A stretch of 64,000 nt of DNA. Origin: Pyrinomonadaceae bacterium. GTDB lineage: Bacteria > Acidobacteriota > Blastocatellia > Pyrinomonadales > Pyrinomonadaceae. The stretch lies in assembly GCA_019186825.1 (NCBI GenBank), contig JABARP010000003.1:1-64000 (forward strand). The letters run 5' to 3'. How positions within the stretch are numbered: position 1 is the first letter of the stretch; each line of letters opens with the position of its first letter. The notes beneath the pieces are model-generated. The model saw nothing but the letters and a program-made list of their open reading frames with translations, had not been told where the DNA came from and ran no database searches. Below, in pieces: positions 1 through 7,960 of the stretch. The translations under genes and the position numbers were made by a program.

Positions 1-486
1 GATACCCGCAAGAAGCGTCGCGGTAACGAGAAACGTTGCGCCGAGAAGGAGCCAATTTCGCTTGCCGGTGTCCTTTTCCTCAATGACCGTAACGTGGAAC
101 AATCCATCATCGACATATTTCGGAGAAGCTAAACCGCTTACGGCGTCCGCGTCGAGAGGTTTCGAGACATAGACCGGAGCGTCAGCAACTGCCGGACGAG
201 TCGGCTCCACTTTCGGTTCCGGTACAACGACCGGTTCCGGCTCAGGCTCGGTGGCCTCAGGTACGGCCTCGGCGGCCGGTTCTGCAATGAACGCCGGCGG
301 TGCGGGTTCCGGCATTTCGAGCGGGCCCGTGACGCGGGCTCTGCCCTCGGCCGGCACAGGATCCGCGGCCTTCTCGATCGGTTTCAATTCAAATGCTTGT
401 AGTGTTGAGCCGCAAGTTGGACAAAAACCAAATTTCTCGGCCCAATCTGCATCACATGCGCTGCAATATTTGACGATCTTTCCCAT
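1..486 (-). CDS. Zinc-ribbon membrane protein, 3' end outside window
   Basis: This reading frame starts at an ATG at 486 and stays open to base 1, so only the first 162 residues are visible. The N-terminus is a small zinc ribbon with Cys at residues 8, 11, 22 and 25 (CSAC and CPTC knuckles). A long Pro/Glu/Ala/Val-rich, presumably disordered linker follows (about residues 45-105). A hydrophobic stretch starts near residue 144 (NWLLLGATFLV) and looks like a membrane helix. This ribbon-linker-helix arrangement is common in bacterial zinc-ribbon proteins of unknown role, and no enzymatic function can be assigned. The gene is divergent from the M16-like gene, with about 290 bp between them. Confidence 0.8.
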   Translation of the reverse strand, partial: MGKIVKYCSACDADWAEKFGFCPTCGSTLQAFELKPIEKAADPVPAEGRARVTGPLEMPEPAPPAFIAEPAAEAVPEATEPEPEPVVVPEPKVEPTRPAVADAPVYVSKPLDADAVSGLASPKYVDDGLFHVTVIEEKDTGKRNWLLLGATFLVTATLLAGI

Positions 487-775
487 CTCTCTATCGTGTG
501 GCCTTTTGCTCTCCCGTTGGCGGTTGATGCGGCCGACATCAACTTTCCATTATAACCCGTTTTACCCGAATGGTTAAGAGCTATCTTTAGGTGCTCAAAG
601 CGTTTACACCTCAGGCATTTAAGCCCGATGTCTTCATAGATGCCTTATACGTTTGACGCGATGCCTGCTCCCTGTCAAAATTTTGGTAGAAAGTACTCCT
701 TGAAATGGACGCTAATTCGAGCTGAACTTGCGTTCTCGGCAACGCTCGGCATCGATTTTCGCAACTAAGCTCTTA

Positions 776-2083
776 ATGATTCGCATTCAACTAATGAGAT
801 CCGCACGAACCCTTCGAAGATCGGCATCCCTTTTTGCGGCAAGCCTTGCAATTTGCCTCCTTTTTGCCGGCATTAACGCTCAAACCGTCACAGATCAGCC
901 GAAAACGGACGTTCTGCTCAATGGTTTGAAGGTCTATATCTGGAATCGCGTTGCCTCGCCCCGCGTTCAGGTAAAATTGCGCATTCACGCGGGAGCAGCA
1001 TTCGACCCGCAAAAGCGTGAAGGCGTGATGCGTCTGCTCGCCGAGAATATCTTCCCTAACGAGGCTGCGCGGGAGTTCTTTAAAGAAGATCTTGGGGGCG
1101 ACCTCGCGATATCGACAAATTACGATTACATTGAGGTCACTGCGTCCGCGACCCCGGCAAATATGCTCCAGATGCTTGAGACGCTCGGCTCTGCCGTCGG
1201 GTCAATGCAAATCGACAAGGAGACGACCGCGAAGCTAAAAGCAAACCTCCTGGCTGAGATAAAGGCATCCGAGAGCGACGAAGCAAAGGCGGCCGACCGT
1301 ATCGTTCGCGAAAAACTTTTTGGCACCTTTCCATATGGCCGCCCTGTAAGCGGCACCGAAGAGAGCGTAAAGCAGATCGATTTCGCCGACCTTATCGACG
1401 CGAGGGAGAGATTCTTGAAGGCCGACAACGCGTCGATAGCCATTGCTGGCAACGTCGATCGGGCTCTTACGAGCCGCGCGGTCCGTCGATATTTCGGCGC
1501 GTGGCAGCGATCGGACAAACGTGTGCCCTCGACGTTCAAACAGCCGGACCCGCCATCACCTGAGGTCACGACCGTCGCATGGAAAGGCGGTCCGACCGCC
1601 GAGGCACGTACTGCGTTTCGCGGCGTCGCAGTCGCTGATAAACTCGCTCCGGCCGCCTCCGTTTATGCAAAGATACTCGAAACAAAACTTCGCGACCGCA
1701 TTCCTGAGGCCGTTGCAAAAGGTGTCTTTGTTCGCTCGGAATCTCATGTTCTGCCGGGCGAATTTGTCGTCGGCTTGACCGCCGACCCGAACGATATCGG
1801 CAAAGAGAATGGCAAGATAAACTCTCCGGAGATCATCGCAAAAACCATCGCCGAACCGATCACTGACGCCGAGTTCTCGAAAGCTCTCGCCGCCACGCTT
1901 GACGGTTGGAAGAAGCGCGACGTGCTGAGCTCGTGGCTCGATATGGACACGTACAAGACCGCGGAACCGAAGGCACGCCTTGATACTCTTTCGAAGGTCA
2001 CGCTCGCTGATGTTCAGGCTTTCGCTAAAAAGCTCCAGGGTGAGCCGTCAGCAGTTGTCGTTGTGATGCCGCCCGCAAAATGA
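776..2083 (+). CDS. M16 (insulinase-like) family protein without the zinc motif
   Basis: A secreted or periplasmic protein of about 435 residues. The N-terminal signal peptide runs through a hydrophobic core and ends near AGINA-QT. The body resembles the M16 peptidase fold: an N-terminal half beginning LLNGLKVYIW, then an SGTEESV/ADLIDARERF region and a second half. Where active M16 enzymes carry HxxEH, this protein reads GVMRLLAEN, so both His residues are missing and it is probably a non-catalytic M16 homologue. The start is uncertain: ATG 776 and ATG 794 are both plausible, and the frame extends up to a TTG at 728. It overlaps ubiE by four bases (ATGA), which suggests translational coupling. 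Confidence 0.8.
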   Translation: MIRIQLMRSARTLRRSASLFAASLAICLLFAGINAQTVTDQPKTDVLLNGLKVYIWNRVASPRVQVKLRIHAGAAFDPQKREGVMRLLAENIFPNEAAREFFKEDLGGDLAISTNYDYIEVTASATPANMLQMLETLGSAVGSMQIDKETTAKLKANLLAEIKASESDEAKAADRIVREKLFGTFPYGRPVSGTEESVKQIDFADLIDARERFLKADNASIAIAGNVDRALTSRAVRRYFGAWQRSDKRVPSTFKQPDPPSPEVTTVAWKGGPTAEARTAFRGVAVADKLAPAASVYAKILETKLRDRIPEAVAKGVFVRSESHVLPGEFVVGLTADPNDIGKENGKINSPEIIAKTIAEPITDAEFSKALAATLDGWKKRDVLSSWLDMDTYKTAEPKARLDTLSKVTLADVQAFAKKLQGEPSAVVVVMPPAK

Positions 2084-2829
2084 GCGCAGCCGAAACGAGC
2101 AGAACATTCCGCGAAGCTGAACACTCGCGTGCCGTCCGGGAAATGTTTGGCGGCATCGCATCGCGTTACGACCTGCTTAACCATTTACTCTCGCTCAACA
2201 TCGACAAGGGTTGGCGACGGAAGGTTGCGGGGGAGTTGCGCGCCGTGCTCGATGATGTCGACGCCTCGGTCCTTGATGTCGCGTGCGGCACCGGCGACCT
2301 CTCTCTCGAACTTGCGTCCGATGCGAAGGCCTCGATAACGGGAACAGATTTTTGCCGGCCGATGCTTAAATTCGCGCAGGAAAAGGTCGATGCAGCAAAG
2401 CTCTCGATTCCGCTCGTTGAAGCCGACGCAATGGAGTTGCCATTCCCGAATGATAGTTTTTCGGCAGCCACTATCGCGTTCGGGCTGCGAAATCTTCCGA
2501 ACGTTGAGAACGGCCTCGCTGAATTGTTCAGGATCTTAAAGCCGAGCGCAAAGCTTGTTGTGCTTGAATTCTCGCAGCCTGTGATTCCCGGCATTCGCGA
2601 AGCTTTCAATTTTTATTTCACGCGAATTCTGCCGCGGATCGGCGGTCTCGTAAGCGGGTCGCGCGGTGCGTATGAATATCTGCCGGATTCGGTTCGCGGT
2701 TTTCCACCGCAAAAAGAATTGGCCGCGTTGATGGAAATCAAAGGCTTCGTGAACGTGAGATTCAGAAACCTAACCGGCGGAATTGCCGCGATCCATATCG
2801 GCGAAAAGCCTTTGGTTGCTTTGAGTTGA
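2080..2829 (+). CDS. ubiE: Demethylmenaquinone/ubiquinone C-methyltransferase UbiE/MenG
   Basis: This 249-residue SAM-dependent methyltransferase performs the C-methylation step in menaquinone (or ubiquinone) synthesis. The family signature near residue 25-45 is clear (MFGGIASRYDLLN followed by LSLNIDKGWR). The SAM-binding loop VLDVACGTGDLS lies at about residues 62-75, and FGLRNLPN (post-motif) and YLPDSVRGFP near the C-terminus are also typical. The length matches the family. It starts inside the last codons of the M16-like gene. Whether the quinone is menaquinone cannot be read from this gene; menaquinone is likely if the organism is an acidobacterium. Confidence 0.95.
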   Translation: MSAAETSRTFREAEHSRAVREMFGGIASRYDLLNHLLSLNIDKGWRRKVAGELRAVLDDVDASVLDVACGTGDLSLELASDAKASITGTDFCRPMLKFAQEKVDAAKLSIPLVEADAMELPFPNDSFSAATIAFGLRNLPNVENGLAELFRILKPSAKLVVLEFSQPVIPGIREAFNFYFTRILPRIGGLVSGSRGAYEYLPDSVRGFPPQKELAALMEIKGFVNVRFRNLTGGIAAIHIGEKPLVALS

Positions 2830-2891
2830 GCTAGCTCACGTTATAAAATCCCACCGTTCCCTTATCCGATGCGCTTGCTTCGACCCAAAGG

Positions 2892-3872
2892 ATGAAAAAA
2901 CGCCTCTTAAGCTTTGCCCGCCAACTTGCGTTGATGCTGCTGGTCATTTGGACAGTAGTAACGCTCGTTACGCTTTTGATGGAGTTGGTCCCGGGCGACC
3001 CTGCAACAACGATCCTTGGCGAGACCGCGACGATCGAACAGATCGAGAATTTCCGTAAGACACATGGGCTTGACCGCCCCGCGTTCTTCTTTTCATATTC
3101 GTCTGATAAGGGCTTTGTTTGGAACGGTGCCGAAAACCGATATCTCGACTATTGGCGCGGGCTCCTGCACGGCGATCTCGGCGTCTCGTTTCGCACAGGC
3201 CAGCCCGTAACCGAAATGATCGCGGAGCGTTACCCGAAGACACTTATCCTCGCCGCCGCGGCAATGCTTGTCTCGATATCGATCGCGATCCCGCTCGGCG
3301 TCGTCGCCGGAACGAATAAGAATAAACTCACGGACAACATTGCGTCGTTCATCGCATTGCTCGGCATCTCGCTGCCGACATTCGTCCTTGGACCATTCCT
3401 CGTCTATGTTTTTTCGGTAAAGCTCGGTTGGTTCGCCCCGACAGGCAGCGCTTACGCAGAGGACATCGTTCTCCCGGCAATTACGCTCGGCGGTGCGCTG
3501 TCTGCGATCCTGACGCGAATGGTGCGTTCGAGCGTGATCGAGGAACTCGGCGAGGATTACGTCCGCACGGCACGAGCAAAAGGCCTCAGTGAGCGTGTCG
3601 TCATCTACAAACACGTACTGAAGAACGGCCTGATCCCTGTCGTTACGATCCTTGGTCTGCAGCTCGGTGTTCTGCTCGCAGGATCGATCATTACCGAGAA
3701 GATCTTTAACTGGCAGGGCCTCGGCCTTCTGCTGCTTGAGGACGGCATCAACAAGCGCGACTACCGCCTCGTGCAAGGCTGCGTGCTCGTCATCAGCATC
3801 ACGTTCATTCTCGCGAACACCCTGACCGACTTTGTGTATAGGAGGCTCGACCCGCGCATCCGCCTGTCCTAG
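2892..3872 (+). CDS. Oligopeptide/dipeptide ABC transporter permease (DppB/OppB type)
   Basis: A 326-residue inner-membrane permease with an N-terminal helix (LALMLLVIWTVVTLVTLL), the family loop VPGDPATTILG, and about five further membrane helices. The cytoplasmic EAA-type coupling loop is visible at EDYVRTARAKGLSERVVIYKHVLKNGLIPV. The C-terminus (TDFVYRRLDPRIRLS) is typical of DppB proteins. It is followed after two bases by a DppC-type permease, so the two form a heterodimer. No substrate-binding protein or ATPase gene lies nearby, so the substrate (peptide, nickel or other) cannot be inferred. Confidence 0.92.
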   Translation: MKKRLLSFARQLALMLLVIWTVVTLVTLLMELVPGDPATTILGETATIEQIENFRKTHGLDRPAFFFSYSSDKGFVWNGAENRYLDYWRGLLHGDLGVSFRTGQPVTEMIAERYPKTLILAAAAMLVSISIAIPLGVVAGTNKNKLTDNIASFIALLGISLPTFVLGPFLVYVFSVKLGWFAPTGSAYAEDIVLPAITLGGALSAILTRMVRSSVIEELGEDYVRTARAKGLSERVVIYKHVLKNGLIPVVTILGLQLGVLLAGSIITEKIFNWQGLGLLLLEDGINKRDYRLVQGCVLVISITFILANTLTDFVYRRLDPRIRLS

Positions 3873-3874
3873 CG

Positions 3875-4690
3875 ATGAATAGACTTTTTTACATCGGTGC
3901 GTTCATTGCGGTCACATTCGTGCTCGTCGCGATCTTCGCGCATTGGATCGCCCCATACGACGTCGCTGTTCCTGACCTGCTGAACCGATATGCGAGCCCG
4001 AGTTCGCAGCATTGGTTCGGGACCGACGCTCTTGGCCGCGATGTTTTCTCGCGTGTTGTCTTCGGAGCAAGGATCTCGCTCGAGGTCGGCATCTCTGTCG
4101 TTTCGGTGTCGGCAGTTATCGGAATTTTGATCGGAGCGTTTGCGGGCTACTTCGGCGGTATCGTTGACAAGATCCTGAACGGATACGTCTTCAACGTCTT
4201 TCTCGCCTTTCCCGGACTGCTGCTCGCGATCGCACTCGTCGCATTCTTAGGGGCAGGCCTTGGCAAGCTCATCCTCGCACTATGTGTGATCGGTTGGGTC
4301 GGCTACGCACGTGTGATGCGCGGGCAGGTCTTGAAGGTTCGCGAATACGATTACGTCCAGGCTGCAAAGGCTCTCGGTGCATCGAGCACACGCATCATCT
4401 TCACGCATATACTCCCGAATGCGATCCAGCCGCTTATTGTCCAGGCATCGCTCGGCATGGCCGGTGCCGTTCTCGCAGAGGCCTCACTCTCATTCCTAGG
4501 CCTTGGAATTCCCCCGCCGGCGCCGAGCTGGGGTACGATGATCGAGGAATCACGCGGCTTCGACATTCTCACATCCGCGCCGCACGTGATGTTCTTCCCC
4601 GGCATCGCGATCGCGTTGACCGTTCTCGCCTTCAACTTCATCGGCGACGGCCTTCGCGAATGGCTCGACCCGAAACAGCGTTCACGCTGA
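3875..4690 (+). CDS. Oligopeptide/dipeptide ABC transporter permease (DppC/OppC type)
   Basis: A 271-residue permease and partner of the upstream DppB-type protein. The N-terminal helix is followed by the DppC signature HWFGTDALGRDVFSRVVFGAR. The coupling loop QAAKALGASSTRIIFTHILPN lies at about residues 162-182, and LSFLGLGIPPPAPSWG and FNFIGDGLREWLDP are typical of the C-terminal part. The start at 3875 is only two bases after the upstream stop, indicating one transcript. ATP-binding and binding-protein components must be encoded elsewhere. Confidence 0.93.
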   Translation: MNRLFYIGAFIAVTFVLVAIFAHWIAPYDVAVPDLLNRYASPSSQHWFGTDALGRDVFSRVVFGARISLEVGISVVSVSAVIGILIGAFAGYFGGIVDKILNGYVFNVFLAFPGLLLAIALVAFLGAGLGKLILALCVIGWVGYARVMRGQVLKVREYDYVQAAKALGASSTRIIFTHILPNAIQPLIVQASLGMAGAVLAEASLSFLGLGIPPPAPSWGTMIEESRGFDILTSAPHVMFFPGIAIALTVLAFNFIGDGLREWLDPKQRSR

Positions 4691-4753
4691 CGTATTTCGT
4701 GCTTCACAACCGGTCGAAAAAACGGCTAAACTGAACATTGTAGAAAAAAGCTC

Positions 4754-4759
4754 GGAGGG
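4754..4759 (+). promoter_or_regulatory. Ribosome binding site that supports a TTG start
   Basis: GGAGGG lies eight bases before the TTG at 4768. No in-frame ATG sits near the beginning of the secretory signal, so this Shine-Dalgarno decides the TTG start of the VWA-domain gene. Confidence 0.7.
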
Positions 4760-4767
4760 CAACTGAT

Positions 4768-5889
4768 TTGAGAAAGCTGTTGAATTCTTTTCTGATCATT
4801 CTGGCCGCATTCGCCGCAACAGCGAGCGCACAATCCGGTCGAAAAGTTGTCCCGACGCCCACACCGACGCCCGTTCAGGATCCGGCGACCTACTCCGAAT
4901 CAAAAGCTCTGCCGACACGAAACCGCCGTCAACGGACGCCCGATGCACAGGCCCCACAAAATGAACGAAAAACGGAGACCCCGTCGACCGGCGACGAAGT
5001 TCTTAGCGTCGACACTGACCTGATAACGGTACCGGTGTCCGTCTATGACCGAAGCGGTGTGTATGTCTCGGGCCTGACAAAGGACGATTTCAAGATCTTT
5101 GAGGATGGCAAGGAGCAAAAGATCGAGTACTTCGGGACTGCCGACAAACCGTTCACCGTAGTTCTCCTCCTCGACACATCGCCGTCGGCAGAATACGAGA
5201 TCGAAGAGATACAGACGGCCTCCCGCGCCTTCATTGACGAACTGAAACCCGACGACAAAGTTATCGTGATCGAATTCGACGGAAACGTTCACGTCTTGAC
5301 CGAAGCGACGAATGACCGCCAACGTCTTTACAAAGCGATCTCAAAGGCGGATTTCGGCAGCGGCACTTCCCTTTACGAAGCCGTGAATTTCTCTTTGAAA
5401 AAACGTCTCGAAAATATCCCGGGCCGCAAGGCGATCGTCCTTTTTACGGATGGCGTCGATACGACGTCGCGAAAAGCGACGTATGATTCCACGCTCGACC
5501 TCGCTGAAGAATCAGACACGCTGATCTTTCCCATCTACTACAACACTTTTTCTCAGAATCAGGCCCGGATCCGAGGCTCGGTCGGCGTCTTCAGCCCCGT
5601 CGGCACTTCGGCGGAAGAGTACGCCGTCGGACGCAAATACCTTGTCGAACTCGCGGCCTACACAGGCGGCCGTGTCTTCAAGCCGGATGCAGTCCCCGGC
5701 GGCCTTGCAGCTGCATTTCGCGGCATCGCCATCGAGCTTCGACTGCAATACAATATCGGCTACATCCCGTCCGACCACGGTAAATCGGGCCAGCAGAAAC
5801 GAATAAAAGTTCGTGTCGATCGTCCGAATCTCGCCGTCCGTGCGCGGGACAGCTATATCGTCGGCGCTTCAAGCACCTCGAATCAATAG
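4768..5889 (+). CDS. Secreted VWA-domain protein (acidobacterial VWFA-related type)
   Basis: A 373-residue exported protein. Residues 1-22 form a signal peptide ending ATASA-Q. A Pro/Thr-rich low-complexity spacer (PTPTPTP) follows, then a short beta-rich region (VSVYDRSGVYVSGLTKDDFKIFEDG) characteristic of the VWFA-related family frequent in acidobacteria. The von Willebrand A domain spans roughly residues 125-330, with the MIDAS residues DTSPS, the Thr in GSGTSLYEA and the Asp in LFTDGVDT all present, so metal-ion-dependent ligand binding should be intact. The start codon is TTG, backed by a GGAGGG ribosome binding site. Function is unknown; adhesion or protein-protein interaction in the envelope is a reasonable inference. 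Confidence 0.88.
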   Translation: MRKLLNSFLIILAAFAATASAQSGRKVVPTPTPTPVQDPATYSESKALPTRNRRQRTPDAQAPQNERKTETPSTGDEVLSVDTDLITVPVSVYDRSGVYVSGLTKDDFKIFEDGKEQKIEYFGTADKPFTVVLLLDTSPSAEYEIEEIQTASRAFIDELKPDDKVIVIEFDGNVHVLTEATNDRQRLYKAISKADFGSGTSLYEAVNFSLKKRLENIPGRKAIVLFTDGVDTTSRKATYDSTLDLAEESDTLIFPIYYNTFSQNQARIRGSVGVFSPVGTSAEEYAVGRKYLVELAAYTGGRVFKPDAVPGGLAAAFRGIAIELRLQYNIGYIPSDHGKSGQQKRIKVRVDRPNLAVRARDSYIVGASSTSNQ

Positions 5890-5940
5890 TAGAGACAGTC
5901 GGTTTAACAACAACGCGACATTTCTGACCGGATGAGAAAA

Positions 5941-5964
5941 GCGGCTCGCAGGAGCCGCTTTTTT
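5941..5964 (+). terminator. Rho-independent terminator after the VWA gene
   Basis: A perfect 7-bp stem (GCGGCTC/GAGCCGC) with a 4-base loop is followed by six T. It lies about 50 bases after the stop of the VWA gene and before the oppositely oriented tRNA. Confidence 0.9.
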
Positions 5965-5977
5965 GTGCAGATAAGAA

Positions 5978-6053
5978 TGGTGATCCGACCAGGACTCGAA
6001 CCTGGGACCCAATGGTTAAAAGCCATTTGCTCTACCGACTGAGCTATCGGACC
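5978..6053 (-). tRNA. tRNA-Lys (anticodon TTT)
   Basis: Read on the minus strand, the 76-base sequence folds as a cloverleaf: acceptor GGTCCGA/TCGGATC, D-arm GCTC...GAGC, anticodon arm AATGG-CTTTTAA-CCATT with anticodon TTT, and T-arm CCAGG-TTCGAGT-CCTGG. The 3' CCA is encoded. The anticodon specifies lysine. Confidence 0.95.
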
Positions 6054-6118
6054 ACGCGGCATTAGGCAGCCCATACACAAAACTCACGTAGGGCCCGACC
6101 TTAGCCGAATTGAAGATT

Positions 6119-6610
6119 TTACATATTGCCGCTTTCGATGGCAAGTTCCATGCGGATATCTGCCCTCGCGTACTCGGAATTCGGATCAAGCGGAGTTTCG
6201 ACGAATCCGAACTTACGGTAAAGAGTGATCGCCGTCTCGAGCTTCCTGTGCGATTCGAGAAACACTGTTCGAGCTCCCGCCGACGCGGCATATTCGATCG
6301 AAGCCTTCATCAAAAGGTTCGCGATGCCGCGGCCACGAAATTCCGGCGCGACGGACATCTTAGTAAGTTCGAGCACGTCATCTCCCGCAGGGATCAACGC
6401 GACGGTACCAACGGCCTTGCCGCCCTCAACCGCCATAAAGATCTGACCTCCGCGGTCGATAACATATTCTTGCGGATGGTCCAGTACCTCACGATCGTGC
6501 CGCTCTACGGCGAAATACTTTTCGATCCACTCGTAATTCAGCCTTCCAAAATCGGCAGCGAACTTCGGCTCGAATTCAACGATATCGACAGTTTCAATCG
6601 TTTCCCGCAT
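6119..6610 (-). CDS. GNAT family N-acetyltransferase
   Basis: A 163-residue protein of the GCN5-related acetyltransferase fold. The acetyl-CoA pyrophosphate-binding motif is visible as RGRGIANLLM at about residues 94-103, preceded by the beta4 strand ELTKMSVAPEF and followed by LESHRKLETAITLYRKFGF. Such single-domain enzymes transfer an acetyl group to small molecules or protein amines, and the substrate cannot be predicted. It lies 12 bases after the purA stop on the same strand and is probably co-transcribed with purA. Confidence 0.88.
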   Translation of the reverse strand: MRETIETVDIVEFEPKFAADFGRLNYEWIEKYFAVERHDREVLDHPQEYVIDRGGQIFMAVEGGKAVGTVALIPAGDDVLELTKMSVAPEFRGRGIANLLMKASIEYAASAGARTVFLESHRKLETAITLYRKFGFVETPLDPNSEYARADIRMELAIESGNM

Positions 6611-6622
6611 CGTGAAACAACC

Positions 6623-7936
6623 TCAATTCTTGAACCACGATTCCATCACGGAATCATTCAGAATGATCGTCTGGTCGCGTTCCGGACCGGTTGAGATCAG
6701 CCCTATCTCGACACCGATGAAGTTCGAAAGAAACTCGACGTAGCGCCGTGCATTCTCGGGAAGGGCATCGATCTTCGTAATGCCCAAAGTATCGGTTCCC
6801 CAGCCCGGAAGAACCTCGTAAATAGGCTTGATCTTCCTCAGGTCGTGCGAGACGGCCGGGAACGTGTCGACACGCTCGCCATCGATCTCGTATCCGACGC
6901 AGACCTTTATCTCGTCGAGAGCGTCGAGCACGTCGAGCTTTGTCAGCGCAACCGAATCAAAGCCGTTCAGCTCGGCTGCATACTTCGTCGCAACCGCGTC
7001 GAACCATCCGCAGCGACGCGGCCTTCTGGTGACAGAGCCGTACTCGTTGCCGCGTTCGCGAATGAGGTGCGCAATGTCTTCCTCAGAATCAAGCATCTCG
7101 GTCGGGAACGGCCCTTCGCCGACCCGCGTCGCATATGTGCGGACGATGCCGAGCACGCCCGTGATGTGATGCGGCGGAATCCCGGCACCGACCGATGCGC
7201 CGCCCGCCGTCGGATTTGACGACGTAACATAAGGATAAGTCCCGTGATCGACATCGAGCAGCGTCGCCTGAGCGCCTTCCAGGAGGATCTTTTTCTTCTC
7301 GCGGCGAGCATCGGCCAAAAAGTGCGTAGTCTCGGTCACAAAGGGCCGCAAGCGTTCGACAAGCGGCGACATCTCGTCGTATATCTCATCTGCACGAAGC
7401 GGCTGCTGACCGTAGAGAACGATGATGCGGTTAGCTTCTTCAAGATTTCGCTCGATCCTTAGCCGCAAGATCTCGGGTGAGAGAGCGTCTGCAACGCGTA
7501 TCCCGCGGCGGCCGACCTTGTCTTCATAAGCGGGGCCGATCCCGCGAAGCGTTGTCCCGATCTTCTCGTTGCCGAGCCGCTCTTCCGAAGTGTGATCGAG
7601 TGCCCGATGATACGGCATTATCAGATGTGCTCGGCTCGAAACTTTTAGCCGCTCGGGCGTGATCGGAATGCCCTTGGCAGAGATCTGATCGACCTCTTCG
7701 AAAAATGCCTTCGGGTCGATCACCATTCCATTCCCGAGCACGCAGACCTTGTCGTTGTGAATGATGCCCGACGGCAAAAGCCGCAGTACAAATGCCTGTT
7801 CGCCAACGTAAACGCTGTGGCCGGCATTATGCCCGCCTTGATAACGCGAGACGACATCAAATCGATCTGCAAGCAGGTCAACGACCTTTCCCTTGCCTTC
7901 ATCGCCCCACTGGGCGCCAATTATTACAATGATCAT
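6623..7936 (-). CDS. purA: Adenylosuccinate synthetase PurA
   Basis: A 437-residue enzyme that condenses IMP and aspartate using GTP, the first committed step from IMP to AMP. The N-terminal nucleotide loop GAQWGDEGKGK, the GGHNAGH segment, GPAYEDKVGRRGIRVAD and the VTRRPRRCGWFD segment are all present, and the length is normal. It sits 24 bases downstream of glgA on the same strand and is followed closely by the acetyltransferase gene. Confidence 0.98.
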   Translation of the reverse strand: MIIVIIGAQWGDEGKGKVVDLLADRFDVVSRYQGGHNAGHSVYVGEQAFVLRLLPSGIIHNDKVCVLGNGMVIDPKAFFEEVDQISAKGIPITPERLKVSSRAHLIMPYHRALDHTSEERLGNEKIGTTLRGIGPAYEDKVGRRGIRVADALSPEILRLRIERNLEEANRIIVLYGQQPLRADEIYDEMSPLVERLRPFVTETTHFLADARREKKKILLEGAQATLLDVDHGTYPYVTSSNPTAGGASVGAGIPPHHITGVLGIVRTYATRVGEGPFPTEMLDSEEDIAHLIRERGNEYGSVTRRPRRCGWFDAVATKYAAELNGFDSVALTKLDVLDALDEIKVCVGYEIDGERVDTFPAVSHDLRKIKPIYEVLPGWGTDTLGITKIDALPENARRYVEFLSNFIGVEIGLISTGPERDQTIILNDSVMESWFKN

Positions 7937-7960
7937 AAATAAAGTTGCGAATAGAGAGCC

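Noticed and set aside
1126..1569. A minus-strand frame inside the M16-like gene
   Set aside because: Antisense to a gene with signal peptide and family architecture.
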